Notes under the pieces: generated by a model
Seen by the model: the letters and a program-made list of their open reading frames with translations, nothing else
What the model was told of the DNA's origin: nothing
The model's database searches: none
Assembly: GCF_019931675.1 (NCBI RefSeq)
Contig: NZ_CP082922.1
Location: forward strand, 1,875,001 to 1,939,000
Length of the DNA stretch: 64,000 nucleotides
Source of the DNA: Nocardioides rotundus
GTDB lineage: Bacteria > Actinomycetota > Actinomycetes > Propionibacteriales > Nocardioidaceae
Reading direction: 5' to 3'
Shown here: piece after piece, positions 56,703-64,000 of the stretch
Layout: each line of letters opens with the position of its first letter
Position numbering within the stretch: the stretch's first letter is position 1
Made by a program: the position numbers and the translations under genes

Positions 56703-57959
56703 GTGATCCGCATCTCGACCGCCCGTGACGCCGTCCGCGCCGCCCGTCGTGTGCTCCTGGGGTTCTTCGGGCTGCAGCTGGCGATCGCCGTGGGGCTGAC
56801 CCTCGTCGACTCCTACCGCCGGCGCGGGAAGCGGCCCAAGCCGTTCCCGGTGACCCCGCCGGAGACCGTGCACGTCGGGGGCAGCGACATCACCACCTAC
56901 ACCTTCGGCCAGAACCTGTACGACGACATGCTGGCCGCGATCCGCGGTGCCGAGAAGCAGGTCCTCTTCGAGACCTACATCTGGAAGGGCGACGAGGTCG
57001 GCGACCAGTTCAAACAGGCGCTGATCGAGGCGGCCCGCCGGGGCGTGGACGTGCGGGTCATCTACGACTCCTTCGCCAACCTGGTCGTCTCCCCCGCGTT
57101 CAAGCACTTCCCGCCCGAGGTGAAGGTGCTGCGCTACCCCATCTACAACGCCGGGCTGAAGTTCTGGGACCTGCGCCGCTACGGCCGCGACCACCGCAAG
57201 ATCCTGGTGGTGGACGAGCAGATCGGGTTCGTCGGCGGCTACAACATCGGCAGTGCCTACGCCACGGAGTGGCGCGACACGCACGTCCGGATCGTCGGCC
57301 CCGGTGTGTGGGACCTCAAGCGTGCCTTCGCCGACTTCTGGAACCTCAACCGGCGCAAGCTGCTGGGCCGCAGCGAGCGGCCCCTGCTGCTGGAGACCTC
57401 CTCGGTGTGGGAGCCGCGGATCCGGTTCCAGCGCAACGTGCCCCGGTTCTGGATGTTTCCCATCCGGTCGATGTACCTCGAGGCGATCAACCGCGCGACC
57501 CGCAACATCTGGATGTCCCACGCCTATTTCATCCCCGACCAGGACTTCGTCGACGCTCTCACCCAGGCCGCGCGCCGCGGCGTCGACGTCCGCATCCTGA
57601 TCCCGCTGAAGTCCAACCACATCGTGGCCGACTGGATCTCCCGCGGCTACTTCTCCCAGCTGCTGGCCGCCGGCGTCCGGGTGCTGCGCTACAGCGGCGC
57701 GATGATCCACTCCAAGACCGCCACCATCGACGGCGAGTGGACCACGGTCGGGACCGCCAACGTGGACCGGCTCTCCCTGCAGGGCAACTACGAGATCAAC
57801 GTCGAGGTCATCGACGCGGCGCTCGCCGAGGTGATGGAGGGGATCTTCGACACCGACCAGTCCAACGCCCTGGAGCTGACCATGACCGAGTGGGAGGCGC
57901 GGGACCTGCACCGGAAGTTCACCGAGGCGGTGCTCGCGCCGCTGCGCCCGCTGCTCTGA
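56703..57959 (+). CDS. Phospholipase D-like protein, cardiolipin synthase type
   Basis: This 418-residue protein has an N-terminal membrane helix (residues 17-35) and two PLD active sites: HRKILVVDEQIGFVGGYN (HxKx4D) and HSKTATIDGEWTTVGTANVD. This is the layout of bacterial cardiolipin synthases, which join two phosphatidylglycerols, though actinobacteria also have a different CDP-alcohol type enzyme. Its TGA meets the mceF stop in a small palindrome (57957-57969). Confidence 0.88.
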   Translation: MIRISTARDAVRAARRVLLGFFGLQLAIAVGLTLVDSYRRRGKRPKPFPVTPPETVHVGGSDITTYTFGQNLYDDMLAAIRGAEKQVLFETYIWKGDEVGDQFKQALIEAARRGVDVRVIYDSFANLVVSPAFKHFPPEVKVLRYPIYNAGLKFWDLRRYGRDHRKILVVDEQIGFVGGYNIGSAYATEWRDTHVRIVGPGVWDLKRAFADFWNLNRRKLLGRSERPLLLETSSVWEPRIRFQRNVPRFWMFPIRSMYLEAINRATRNIWMSHAYFIPDQDFVDALTQAARRGVDVRILIPLKSNHIVADWISRGYFSQLLAAGVRVLRYSGAMIHSKTATIDGEWTTVGTANVDRLSLQGNYEINVEVIDAALAEVMEGIFDTDQSNALELTMTEWEARDLHRKFTEAVLAPLRPLL

Positions 57960-57966
57960 GGGCGCC

Positions 57967-59058
57967 TCACCGGTTGAGCGGCGGCGGGGCGTGCTCGCCG
58001 CCGCGCCACACCTGGTCGGTCATCGAGCAGTGCCCGTTGCGGTACATCGGACGACGGTCGGTGCTGGTCGGGCTGCGGCGCGGGGTGCCGTACTCGCAGT
58101 GCTCCTGACCCTCGAGGTTGATGTCGATGTTGAGCCAGCCGCCGGAGAAGGCGGAGGCGAAGCGGGAGGCGCCGTACTCCAGCGACGGGGCCAGCGCCCG
58201 CAGGTGCGGCTCCCGGCGCCACAGCAGGTCGGAGAGGCGGACGAGCGCGGAAAGCGTCGGCGGCAGCACCCGGCGCATCTGCTCGGTGAAGGCGTAGAGC
58301 CGGTCGAAGTTCCGCGGCGACCTGGCCAGGATGCGGCGGAACTCCGGGTCGAAGGTGCGCAGCCAGCGCGAGAGCACCAGGGCGTCCCGGGAGAGCCCCC
58401 TGAGCCGGTCGTTCTGCCCCGCGATCAGCGTGCCGACCGTCTCGCCGTTGCGCAGCAGCGACCGGGCCCGGGGCCAGTTCTGGTCGAGGGCCACCGTGAG
58501 CTGGTCGGTCGAGGTCAGCAGCCGGTCCACGTCGTCGCCGGTGCCATCGGTGGCGGCGGCCAGCTCGCGCATCACCGTGCGCAGCTGGCCGTGGTCGATC
58601 CACCCCAGCAGGTTCTGCACGTTGCCGGCGGCCGTGGCCAGGCGCACGGGCAGGTCGACGGTGTCGGCGCGGACCACGTCGCCGTCGCCGAGGTACGGCG
58701 GCCCCTTGCGCGTGGGGGTGAAGTCGAGGAACTGCTCCCCCACCGGCGACAGCGTCCGCACCCGAGCCCGCCCGCCGGACGGCACCTGCACCCCGTCGCG
58801 CAGGGTCACGGTCGCCTCGACACCGCCGCCGTCGGCCAGCACGATCCTCCGGACGGTGCCCACGCGCACGCCGCGGTAGGTGACCGAGGACCCCTCGAAG
58901 AGCCCGCCGGTCGCCGTCATCCGCACGGTGATGCGATCCGGCCGCTGGGTGAGCGGGATGTCGAGCACCACCGACAGCAGATAGACCACACACACCAGCG
59001 CGACCGTGACCAGGCCGAGGACGCTGAGGGCGTTCCGGGAGCGCAGCAGGCCCATCAC
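57967..59058 (-). CDS. MCE-family protein, MceF position (last of the mce operon)
   Basis: This 363-residue protein has an N-terminal helix, a MlaD/MCE domain (VTYRGVRVGTVRRIVLADGG, near residues 55-80) and a long helical part. The last part has cysteines (EHCEYGTPR, NGHCSMTD), as seen in MceF. It starts at GTG 59058, overlapping the upstream stop; ATG 59055 is equally possible. MCE proteins form a lipid tunnel across the envelope; paired with KstR, steroid import (Mce4-like) is likely. Confidence 0.88.
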   Translation of the reverse strand: MMGLLRSRNALSVLGLVTVALVCVVYLLSVVLDIPLTQRPDRITVRMTATGGLFEGSSVTYRGVRVGTVRRIVLADGGGVEATVTLRDGVQVPSGGRARVRTLSPVGEQFLDFTPTRKGPPYLGDGDVVRADTVDLPVRLATAAGNVQNLLGWIDHGQLRTVMRELAAATDGTGDDVDRLLTSTDQLTVALDQNWPRARSLLRNGETVGTLIAGQNDRLRGLSRDALVLSRWLRTFDPEFRRILARSPRNFDRLYAFTEQMRRVLPPTLSALVRLSDLLWRREPHLRALAPSLEYGASRFASAFSGGWLNIDINLEGQEHCEYGTPRRSPTSTDRRPMYRNGHCSMTDQVWRGGEHAPPPLNR

Positions 59059-60182
59059 CCCTCACCCCCGCTCAGCCCGGGCAGGATGGGGAGCAACGGC
59101 TCGCCGCCGGGCTGCTGTGAGGGCTGCTCCGTGGGGCCGGTGACGCCCGGGATCTCCGGGAGCTGCGGAAGCTCGGGCAGGCTGGGGAGCCCGCCGCCGG
59201 GCAGCGGGACGCCCGGCAGTTGCGGGATCGGCAGCGACGGGTCGGTCAGCAGGGTGTCGACCCTCAGCCGGAGGTAGAGGTTGAGGTAGTCGGTCGGCAC
59301 CGCGGCGTCGATCCGGCCGGAGAAGCGGATCAGCACGTCCAGCGCGTTGAGGACGGTACGGCGGTTCGCCAGGACCGTGTCGAGCACCGGCCCGAGCTTG
59401 CGAACCACCTCCAGCAGGTCCCCGCGGGTCCGGCGCACCAGACCGTCGGCGGTCACCGCCAGCCGGTCGGTGGAGTTGAGGAACCGGACCAGGTCGTCGG
59501 TGTTGCGTCGGAGCACGCGCGCGGCCGGCCGGAACTCGCGCAGCGCCCGGTTGACCGCGTCCTGCCGGTCGGCGAGCGTCCGCGCGGCGCCGTCGAGCGC
59601 GGTGAGGATGTCGTCGATCTCGCGCTGGGAGCGGATCAGCTCGACCATCAGTCGATCGGTGCCGCGCAGGACGCCGCGGACGGCTCCCTCCCGCCCGTCC
59701 AGGGCGAGGTTGAGCTCGTCGACGATCGTGGCGGCCTGCTTGAGGTTGCCTCCGTTCACCAGGAGGGACGCCTGGGCCAGCGTGTCCTCGACGGTGGGCG
59801 CGGTCGAGGCCTCCGGGGGACGGACCACCTCGCCGTCGGCGAGCGCCGGCCCCCGCTTCGGGGGCGTCGCCTCGACGTAGAGCTCACCCAGCGCGGTGGT
59901 GTAGCGCAGCCGGAAGGTCGTCCCCCGGGCGAGCCGCTCGCCCTCGTCGAGCCGCAGCACCACGCGTGCGCGGTAGTCCTTCGCGGTGATCTGCTCGACC
60001 TTCCCGATGGGCACGCCCCCCGCCTTGACCGGCGCCCCCTTGGGCAGGTTGAGGGCGTCGTCGAACACCGCGACGACCGTGCGACCGGAGCTCCCCGCCG
60101 TGGGGTCCATGTCGGTGCCGCAGCCGGCGAGCAGGGCGAGGGCGGCGAGCACCGCCGTCAGCCGGGTCAGGAGGCGGGTCAC
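59055..60182 (-). CDS. MCE-family lipoprotein, MceE position
   Basis: This 375-residue protein has a clear lipoprotein signal, LALLAGCG with Cys21, an MCE domain (APVKAGGVPIGKVEQITA) and a Pro/Leu/Gly-rich tail of about 55 residues (units like PSLPELPQLPEIP). MceE proteins are typically lipoproteins (LprN in mce4). It starts with GTG at 60182, overlapping the preceding stop by 4 bases. Confidence 0.88.
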   Translation of the reverse strand: MTRLLTRLTAVLAALALLAGCGTDMDPTAGSSGRTVVAVFDDALNLPKGAPVKAGGVPIGKVEQITAKDYRARVVLRLDEGERLARGTTFRLRYTTALGELYVEATPPKRGPALADGEVVRPPEASTAPTVEDTLAQASLLVNGGNLKQAATIVDELNLALDGREGAVRGVLRGTDRLMVELIRSQREIDDILTALDGAARTLADRQDAVNRALREFRPAARVLRRNTDDLVRFLNSTDRLAVTADGLVRRTRGDLLEVVRKLGPVLDTVLANRRTVLNALDVLIRFSGRIDAAVPTDYLNLYLRLRVDTLLTDPSLPIPQLPGVPLPGGGLPSLPELPQLPEIPGVTGPTEQPSQQPGGEPLLPILPGLSGGEG

Positions 60183-61258
60183 GGCCGGGTCACCCCCAGG
60201 AGCCCGTCGAGGATCTCCTCGATCGAGGGGTTGGTGCCCAGCTGCTCGCACAGGTCGGCCGGCGCCAGCTCGCACAGGGCGTCGGTGAGCTGGCGGATCG
60301 GGCTCAGCGAGGTCGGCGGGAGCTTGACGTTGAGGCGGTTGCCCGGCGTGACCGCGTTGCCGGTGTTCTGCAGGGTCAGCGGCAGCACCTCGACGGCCTC
60401 GGCGAGCTCGGCCTGGTGCTCCAGCAGGTTCTCGACGACCCGGGTCAGGCCCCGCAGTGACGTCCCGAGCTGGGCCCGGTTGCGCTGGACGAAGGTGCCC
60501 AGCGACTGCAGGGCCCGGTCCAGGGAGCGCAGCGCGGCGCCGAACTGCCGGCGCTCGGTCGCGAACATGTCCGTGGCGTCGCTGACGCTCTCGATGAACT
60601 GCCGCACGACCTCCTGGTTGGCCGCCAGCAGCGCGGTCAGGTCGTCGAGGTCCCGGACCGTGCCCACGATCTCGCCGCGGTGCTCGGCCAGGGCGCCGGT
60701 GCCCTTGCTGAGCGCCGTGACGGTGTCGTTGACGTCGTCGCCGCGCCCGTCGAGGGCGGCCGCCCCCTCGGCCAGCAGGCGCCGGAGCGCCCGCGCCTTG
60801 CCGTCCTTGCCGGCCAGGCCCTTGCTGAAGGTGTTGAGCGAGGACAGCACCTCGTCGTACTCCACCGGCGTGCGCGTGCGCGCCAGCGGGATGACGGCAC
60901 CGTCGCGCAGTCGCGGGCCGCGGGCGAAGGCGGGGGTGAGCTCGACATAGCGGTCCGTGGCGACCGACCGGGAGACCACCGCCGCCCCGACCTTCGCGGG
61001 CAGCGACCGGTCGCCGGTAATCCGCATCTGCACCGCGACCTGCCGCCCCCGGGGAGTGATGTCGGTGATCTCGCCGATCGGCACTCCGAGCACCCCGACG
61101 TCGTTGCCGACGAAGAGGCCGGCGGAGTCGTCGAACATCGCGGTCACCTGGAGGTCGTCGTCCAGCGGGGTGCAGGCCGACGTCGAGCCGACCAGCACCA
61201 GGACGACGACCGTCAGGAGCCGGCGTACGGCGGAGGCAAGGCGCGTTCGGGTCAGCAT
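60179..61258 (-). CDS. MCE-family protein, MceD position
   Basis: This 359-residue protein has an N-terminal hydrophobic segment ending in GSTSAC (Cys29). That site is a weak lipobox because the -3 residue is Thr. An MCE domain (DVGVLGVPIGEITDITPRG) and a long helical domain (ALRSLDRALQSLGTFVQRN) follow. It starts at ATG 61258 and overlaps its neighbours by 4-7 bases. A second lipoprotein in one Mce complex would be unusual. Confidence 0.86.
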   Translation of the reverse strand: MLTRTRLASAVRRLLTVVVLVLVGSTSACTPLDDDLQVTAMFDDSAGLFVGNDVGVLGVPIGEITDITPRGRQVAVQMRITGDRSLPAKVGAAVVSRSVATDRYVELTPAFARGPRLRDGAVIPLARTRTPVEYDEVLSSLNTFSKGLAGKDGKARALRRLLAEGAAALDGRGDDVNDTVTALSKGTGALAEHRGEIVGTVRDLDDLTALLAANQEVVRQFIESVSDATDMFATERRQFGAALRSLDRALQSLGTFVQRNRAQLGTSLRGLTRVVENLLEHQAELAEAVEVLPLTLQNTGNAVTPGNRLNVKLPPTSLSPIRQLTDALCELAPADLCEQLGTNPSIEEILDGLLGVTRP

Positions 61259-62217
61259 CGTCCCTCCAGCCCGCAGTTGATCGTGTCCGGTACGCCCGTG
61301 GGCATGTCCAGGTCCAGCCACCGGCCGGTGCCGCCGGCGTTGGCGAAGTAGCGCACGGTCGGCGCGAGGGTGCGGATCCCCTCGCTGAGCCGGGCGTCGC
61401 TGCGGCGCAGCAGGGCGGTGACCCGGTCCAGGTCGCGCAGCGTGGGCGCCACGTCACCGCGGATGTCCTCAACCACCCCCGAGAGCTGGTCGCCCAGGGT
61501 CGTGAGGTCCCGCAGCAGCGCGCGGATCACCTGGCGCCGGGCGCGCAGCGTGTCCAGGACCAGATCGGCCTGCCGCATCAGCTGCAGCAGGTCGGGCGCG
61601 CTGGCGCGCAGCTGACGGCTCACCTGACGGGCGGCGCGCAGCAGCTGGGCGATCTGGTCGGAGCGGGCGGCCATCAGAGCGGAGACGTCGCGCACGCCCG
61701 CCAGCGCGGGGCCGACCTCCTCGCCGCTGGCGTCCAGGACGTCGGCGACCGTGGCCATCGACTCCTCGATGGTCCTGGTGTCGAACTGGTCGACCTCGGG
61801 ACTGAGCCGGTCGAGCACGTCCTGCAGGTTGTAGGGCACGCGGGTCCGCGCCAGCGGGATCGTGTCATCGGCGAGCTCGCCGGAGCCCTCGGGCCGCACC
61901 ATCAGGAAGTGCGTGCCCAGCAGCGTCGCGACCTTGACCTCGGCGGTGGTCCGGCTGCCGAGCCGTACGTCGTCGTCGACGGTGAAGCCGACCCGGACCT
62001 CGCGGCGGCCGAGCTCCACGCTGGTCACCTCCCCGACGCCGACGCCCGCGACCTGCACCTCCTCGCCGGCGCGCAGCCCGGCGGTGTGCTCGAGGACGGC
62101 GGTGTACTCCCGGGAGCCCAGGCGCAGTCCGGCCGCGGCGCCCACGAGCACGGCGACCAGGGCGAGCACCAGCAGGGTGAGCAGGCCGGTGCGGTAGAGC
62201 CGTCGCTTGTCGCTCAT
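61252..62217 (-). CDS. MCE-family protein, MceC position
   Basis: This 321-residue protein has one N-terminal helix (LLTLLVLALVAVLVGAAAG), the MCE domain EVQVAGVGVGEVTSVELGRR, helical coiled repeats, and ends TINCGLEGRC with two cysteines. ATG 62217 overlaps the upstream stop by 4 bases; its stop overlaps mceD by 7. Confidence 0.88.
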   Translation of the reverse strand: MSDKRRLYRTGLLTLLVLALVAVLVGAAAGLRLGSREYTAVLEHTAGLRAGEEVQVAGVGVGEVTSVELGRREVRVGFTVDDDVRLGSRTTAEVKVATLLGTHFLMVRPEGSGELADDTIPLARTRVPYNLQDVLDRLSPEVDQFDTRTIEESMATVADVLDASGEEVGPALAGVRDVSALMAARSDQIAQLLRAARQVSRQLRASAPDLLQLMRQADLVLDTLRARRQVIRALLRDLTTLGDQLSGVVEDIRGDVAPTLRDLDRVTALLRRSDARLSEGIRTLAPTVRYFANAGGTGRWLDLDMPTGVPDTINCGLEGRC

Positions 62218-63227
62218 CGGCACGCCTCCGAGTTGGGTCCGTTGCCGCCGATCCACACCGTCTGTCCGGTGGGGGCCTCGATGCCGAGGGTGCACATGTA
62301 GACGTTCATGTAGGCGCCGTAGGACATCGCGCGGCCGAAGCCGGACAGCAGCACCGGCAGCGCCTCGATCGTGGCCAGCAGCCGCGGCCGCTCCCGGGCC
62401 AGCAGGGCCGCGGCCTCGCGCAGACTGGCGACGTCGCGGTCCAGGGGCGGGCGGGCCTCCTTGAGCAGCCCGCTGGTGCTCTCCACGAGCGAGCCCAGGT
62501 GGTCGATGGTGTCGGCGAACTGGGACCGCTGCCGGGCGAGCCCGGTCATCAGCTTGCGGAACTCCACGACGGTGGCGTCGAACTGCCGGCCCTGCCGGGC
62601 GAGGTTCTGCAGGACGGGGGTGAGGTTGCGGAGCACCTGGGTCAGCACCTGGTCGCGCGAGGCGAGGAACTCGGTGGCCTGCGCGGTGTTGCGCAGCAGC
62701 TGCTCGACGGTGCCGGACTCCCCCTGCAGCACGCGCACCAGGCTGGTGGCCAGCCGGTTCACCTCGCCCGGCTCGATGGTGTTGAAGAGCGGCTCGAAGC
62801 CGTTGAGCAGGGCGGTCAGGTCGAAGCCCGGGCTCGTCCGGCTCAGGGGGATCTGTGCGCCGAGCGGCAGCGCGGGCCCGCGGTCGGGATCCACCGACAG
62901 CGCGAGATACCGCTGACCGAGGAGGTTCTGGTAGCGCAGCGTGACGTTGGTGTTGCGGTAGACCCGCTGCCCCTTGGCCAGGCTGAAGGTCACCTCGGCC
63001 TGGTCGTTCCCGGCGACCTCGATCCCCTCGACCCGGCCGACCCGGACCCCGGCCACGCGCACGTCGTCGCCCTCGCGCAGCCCGCTGACCGACTCGAAGC
63101 GGGCCGTCCAGGTGGCGACGTCGCCGCTCACCGAGTTCGTCATCATCCGGTAGAGCCCGGTGAACAGCAGGACGGAGACCACCAGGAACACGGTGAACTT
63201 CACCAGGGTCGATCTGGTTCCGGCCAT
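62214..63227 (-). CDS. MCE-family protein, MceB position
   Basis: This 337-residue protein has one N-terminal helix (FTVFLVVSVLLFTGLYRMM), MCE domain DDVRVAGVRVGRVEGIEVAG, LRYQNLLGQRYLALS and a helical region. It ends with cysteines in VYMCTLG and NSEACR. ATG 63227 (MAGTRSTLVKF) is 1 base after the preceding stop; the upstream part of the open frame belongs to MceA. Confidence 0.88.
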   Translation of the reverse strand: MAGTRSTLVKFTVFLVVSVLLFTGLYRMMTNSVSGDVATWTARFESVSGLREGDDVRVAGVRVGRVEGIEVAGNDQAEVTFSLAKGQRVYRNTNVTLRYQNLLGQRYLALSVDPDRGPALPLGAQIPLSRTSPGFDLTALLNGFEPLFNTIEPGEVNRLATSLVRVLQGESGTVEQLLRNTAQATEFLASRDQVLTQVLRNLTPVLQNLARQGRQFDATVVEFRKLMTGLARQRSQFADTIDHLGSLVESTSGLLKEARPPLDRDVASLREAAALLARERPRLLATIEALPVLLSGFGRAMSYGAYMNVYMCTLGIEAPTGQTVWIGGNGPNSEACR

Positions 63228-63228
63228 G

Positions 63229-64000
63229 TCAGCACCCCCGTCCGCGCTGGCTGCCGTACTGCGGGCAGTCCCGGGGGGTGTACTGCGGGCCGGCGTTCCG
63301 GCGCAGCTCCGCATCGACCCGAACGTAGGGGCCGTAGGACATCGCGTCGGCGAACCGGGTGCCGAGGCGGCTGGTGGCGTTGAGGGCGTCGATCAGGTCG
63401 CCGCGTCCGTCGTAGAGCACGTCCACGACGACCGAGAGCCGCACGAGCAGCGCGGCGAGCGCCCGGCGGTTCTCGACCAGCAGCCGGTTGGTGCTGTCCA
63501 TCGACCGCGCACCGCGCCGCGCCAGCCGGCGGAAGTCGGTCTCGCGCTCGGCGATCGTCCGGGCCGCCACCAACGCGTTGTCGCTCGCGGCCAGCAGCCC
63601 GGGGGCGTACTCCCGGAACGCCTCGAGGTTGGTCGCCAGCAGACGCAGGTTGCGGCGGATGCGCGGCATCTCGGGGTTGATCTTGGCGAGCAGCCGGTCC
63701 AGCCGGACCATCGTCTGGCCGAGCGCCTCGCCGTTGCCCCGCAGCGCGGTGGCCATGTTGTCCAGGGTCGTGGACAGCCGGGCCGGCCCGAGCGCCTTCA
63801 CCAGCCCGTCGACCTGGTCCAGCACCGCCTGGATCTCCAGCGTCGGGCGGCTCAGGTCCTGGGCGATCACCTGGTCGGCCCGGATGGTCTCGGTCCGGGG
63901 GCCGACGGGGCTGCCGCCGACCAGGTCGATGAACGAGGTGCCGAAGATGGTGGCCGGCAGGACACGGGCGCGTACGTCGGCCGGGAGCCGCTCGCTGAGG
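63229..64000 (-). CDS. MCE-family protein, MceA position (N-terminus beyond the window)
   Basis: 257 C-terminal residues are visible, in frame to the right edge (last codon 63997-63999). They carry the end of the MCE part (FGTSFIDLVGGSPVGP), a long helical region and the MceA-like cysteine-containing end DAELRRNAGPQYTPRDCPQY. The N-terminal helix and most of the MCE domain are missing. YrbE permease genes are expected upstream, outside the window. Confidence 0.85.
   Translation of the reverse strand, partial: LSERLPADVRARVLPATIFGTSFIDLVGGSPVGPRTETIRADQVIAQDLSRPTLEIQAVLDQVDGLVKALGPARLSTTLDNMATALRGNGEALGQTMVRLDRLLAKINPEMPRIRRNLRLLATNLEAFREYAPGLLAASDNALVAARTIAERETDFRRLARRGARSMDSTNRLLVENRRALAALLVRLSVVVDVLYDGRGDLIDALNATSRLGTRFADAMSYGPYVRVDAELRRNAGPQYTPRDCPQYGSQRGRGC

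Overview
The window looks like a chromosomal segment of a high-GC Gram-positive actinobacterium, most likely of the Nocardioides / Propionibacteriales type. The grounds are the strong G/C third-position bias, RbpA, WhiA, a mycothiol-dependent isomerase family gene, OpcA-dependent G6PDH, a SufR-led suf operon, a KstR regulator and an mce operon. The species assignment is inference; no rRNA, tRNA, phage, insertion sequence or CRISPR was seen, and no gap without a gene exceeds 300 bases.

Layout. (1) 1-6226, minus strand: sufR-sufB-sufD-Rieske ferredoxin-sufC-sufS-sufU, an Fe-S assembly operon whose last gene is cut by the left edge. (2) 6287-12314, plus: a secreted EEP-family protein, an orphan molybdopterin large subunit, a two-gene ABC exporter and heme A synthase ctaA; ctaB lies convergent on the minus strand. 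(3) 13712-21904, plus: transketolase, transaldolase, pgi, zwf, opcA and pgl, a pentose-phosphate operon with mostly 4-base start/stop overlaps. (4) 21905-23251: an AbiEi-like/DUF559 gene between two arrays of a 31-bp tandem repeat; a third array lies after ctaA. (5) 23252-35525, minus: the block uvrA-Rieske lipoprotein-uvrC-rapZ-yvcK-whiA-gap-pgk-tpiA-secG-rbpA, with a LexA-type SOS box before uvrA. (6) 35726-48028: a mixed accessory region with a mycothiol-dependent isomerase family gene, an MBL hydrolase, a KshB-like reductase without its [2Fe-2S] domain, a DUF1707 protein, an NRAMP-like transporter without the metal motif, an HsaB-like flavin reductase, a YceH-methyltransferase fusion, fdhD and esterases. 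(7) 48025-51807: a glycosyltransferase-methyltransferase-alpha/alpha-toroid operon divergent from kstR, with a near-consensus KstR operator between them. (8) 51835-57959: a ferredoxin-NADP reductase, two Mce-associated membrane proteins, hemerythrin, uvrB and a phospholipase-D-type synthase. (9) 57967-64000, minus: an mce operon, MceF back to a partial MceA at the right edge.

How it fits together. Central metabolism (glycolysis, oxidative and non-oxidative pentose phosphate), Fe-S and heme assembly and excision repair make up the core. KstR, the mce operon with MAM proteins, the KshB-like and HsaB-like reductases and the ferredoxin reductase point to steroid uptake and degradation, with the catabolic genes probably lying beyond the right edge. 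Many genes share one promoter style: a TANNNT hexamer 6-8 bases before the start codon, as expected for leaderless mRNAs. The 31-bp repeat arrays, each directly after a gene and in that gene's orientation, are the most unusual feature.
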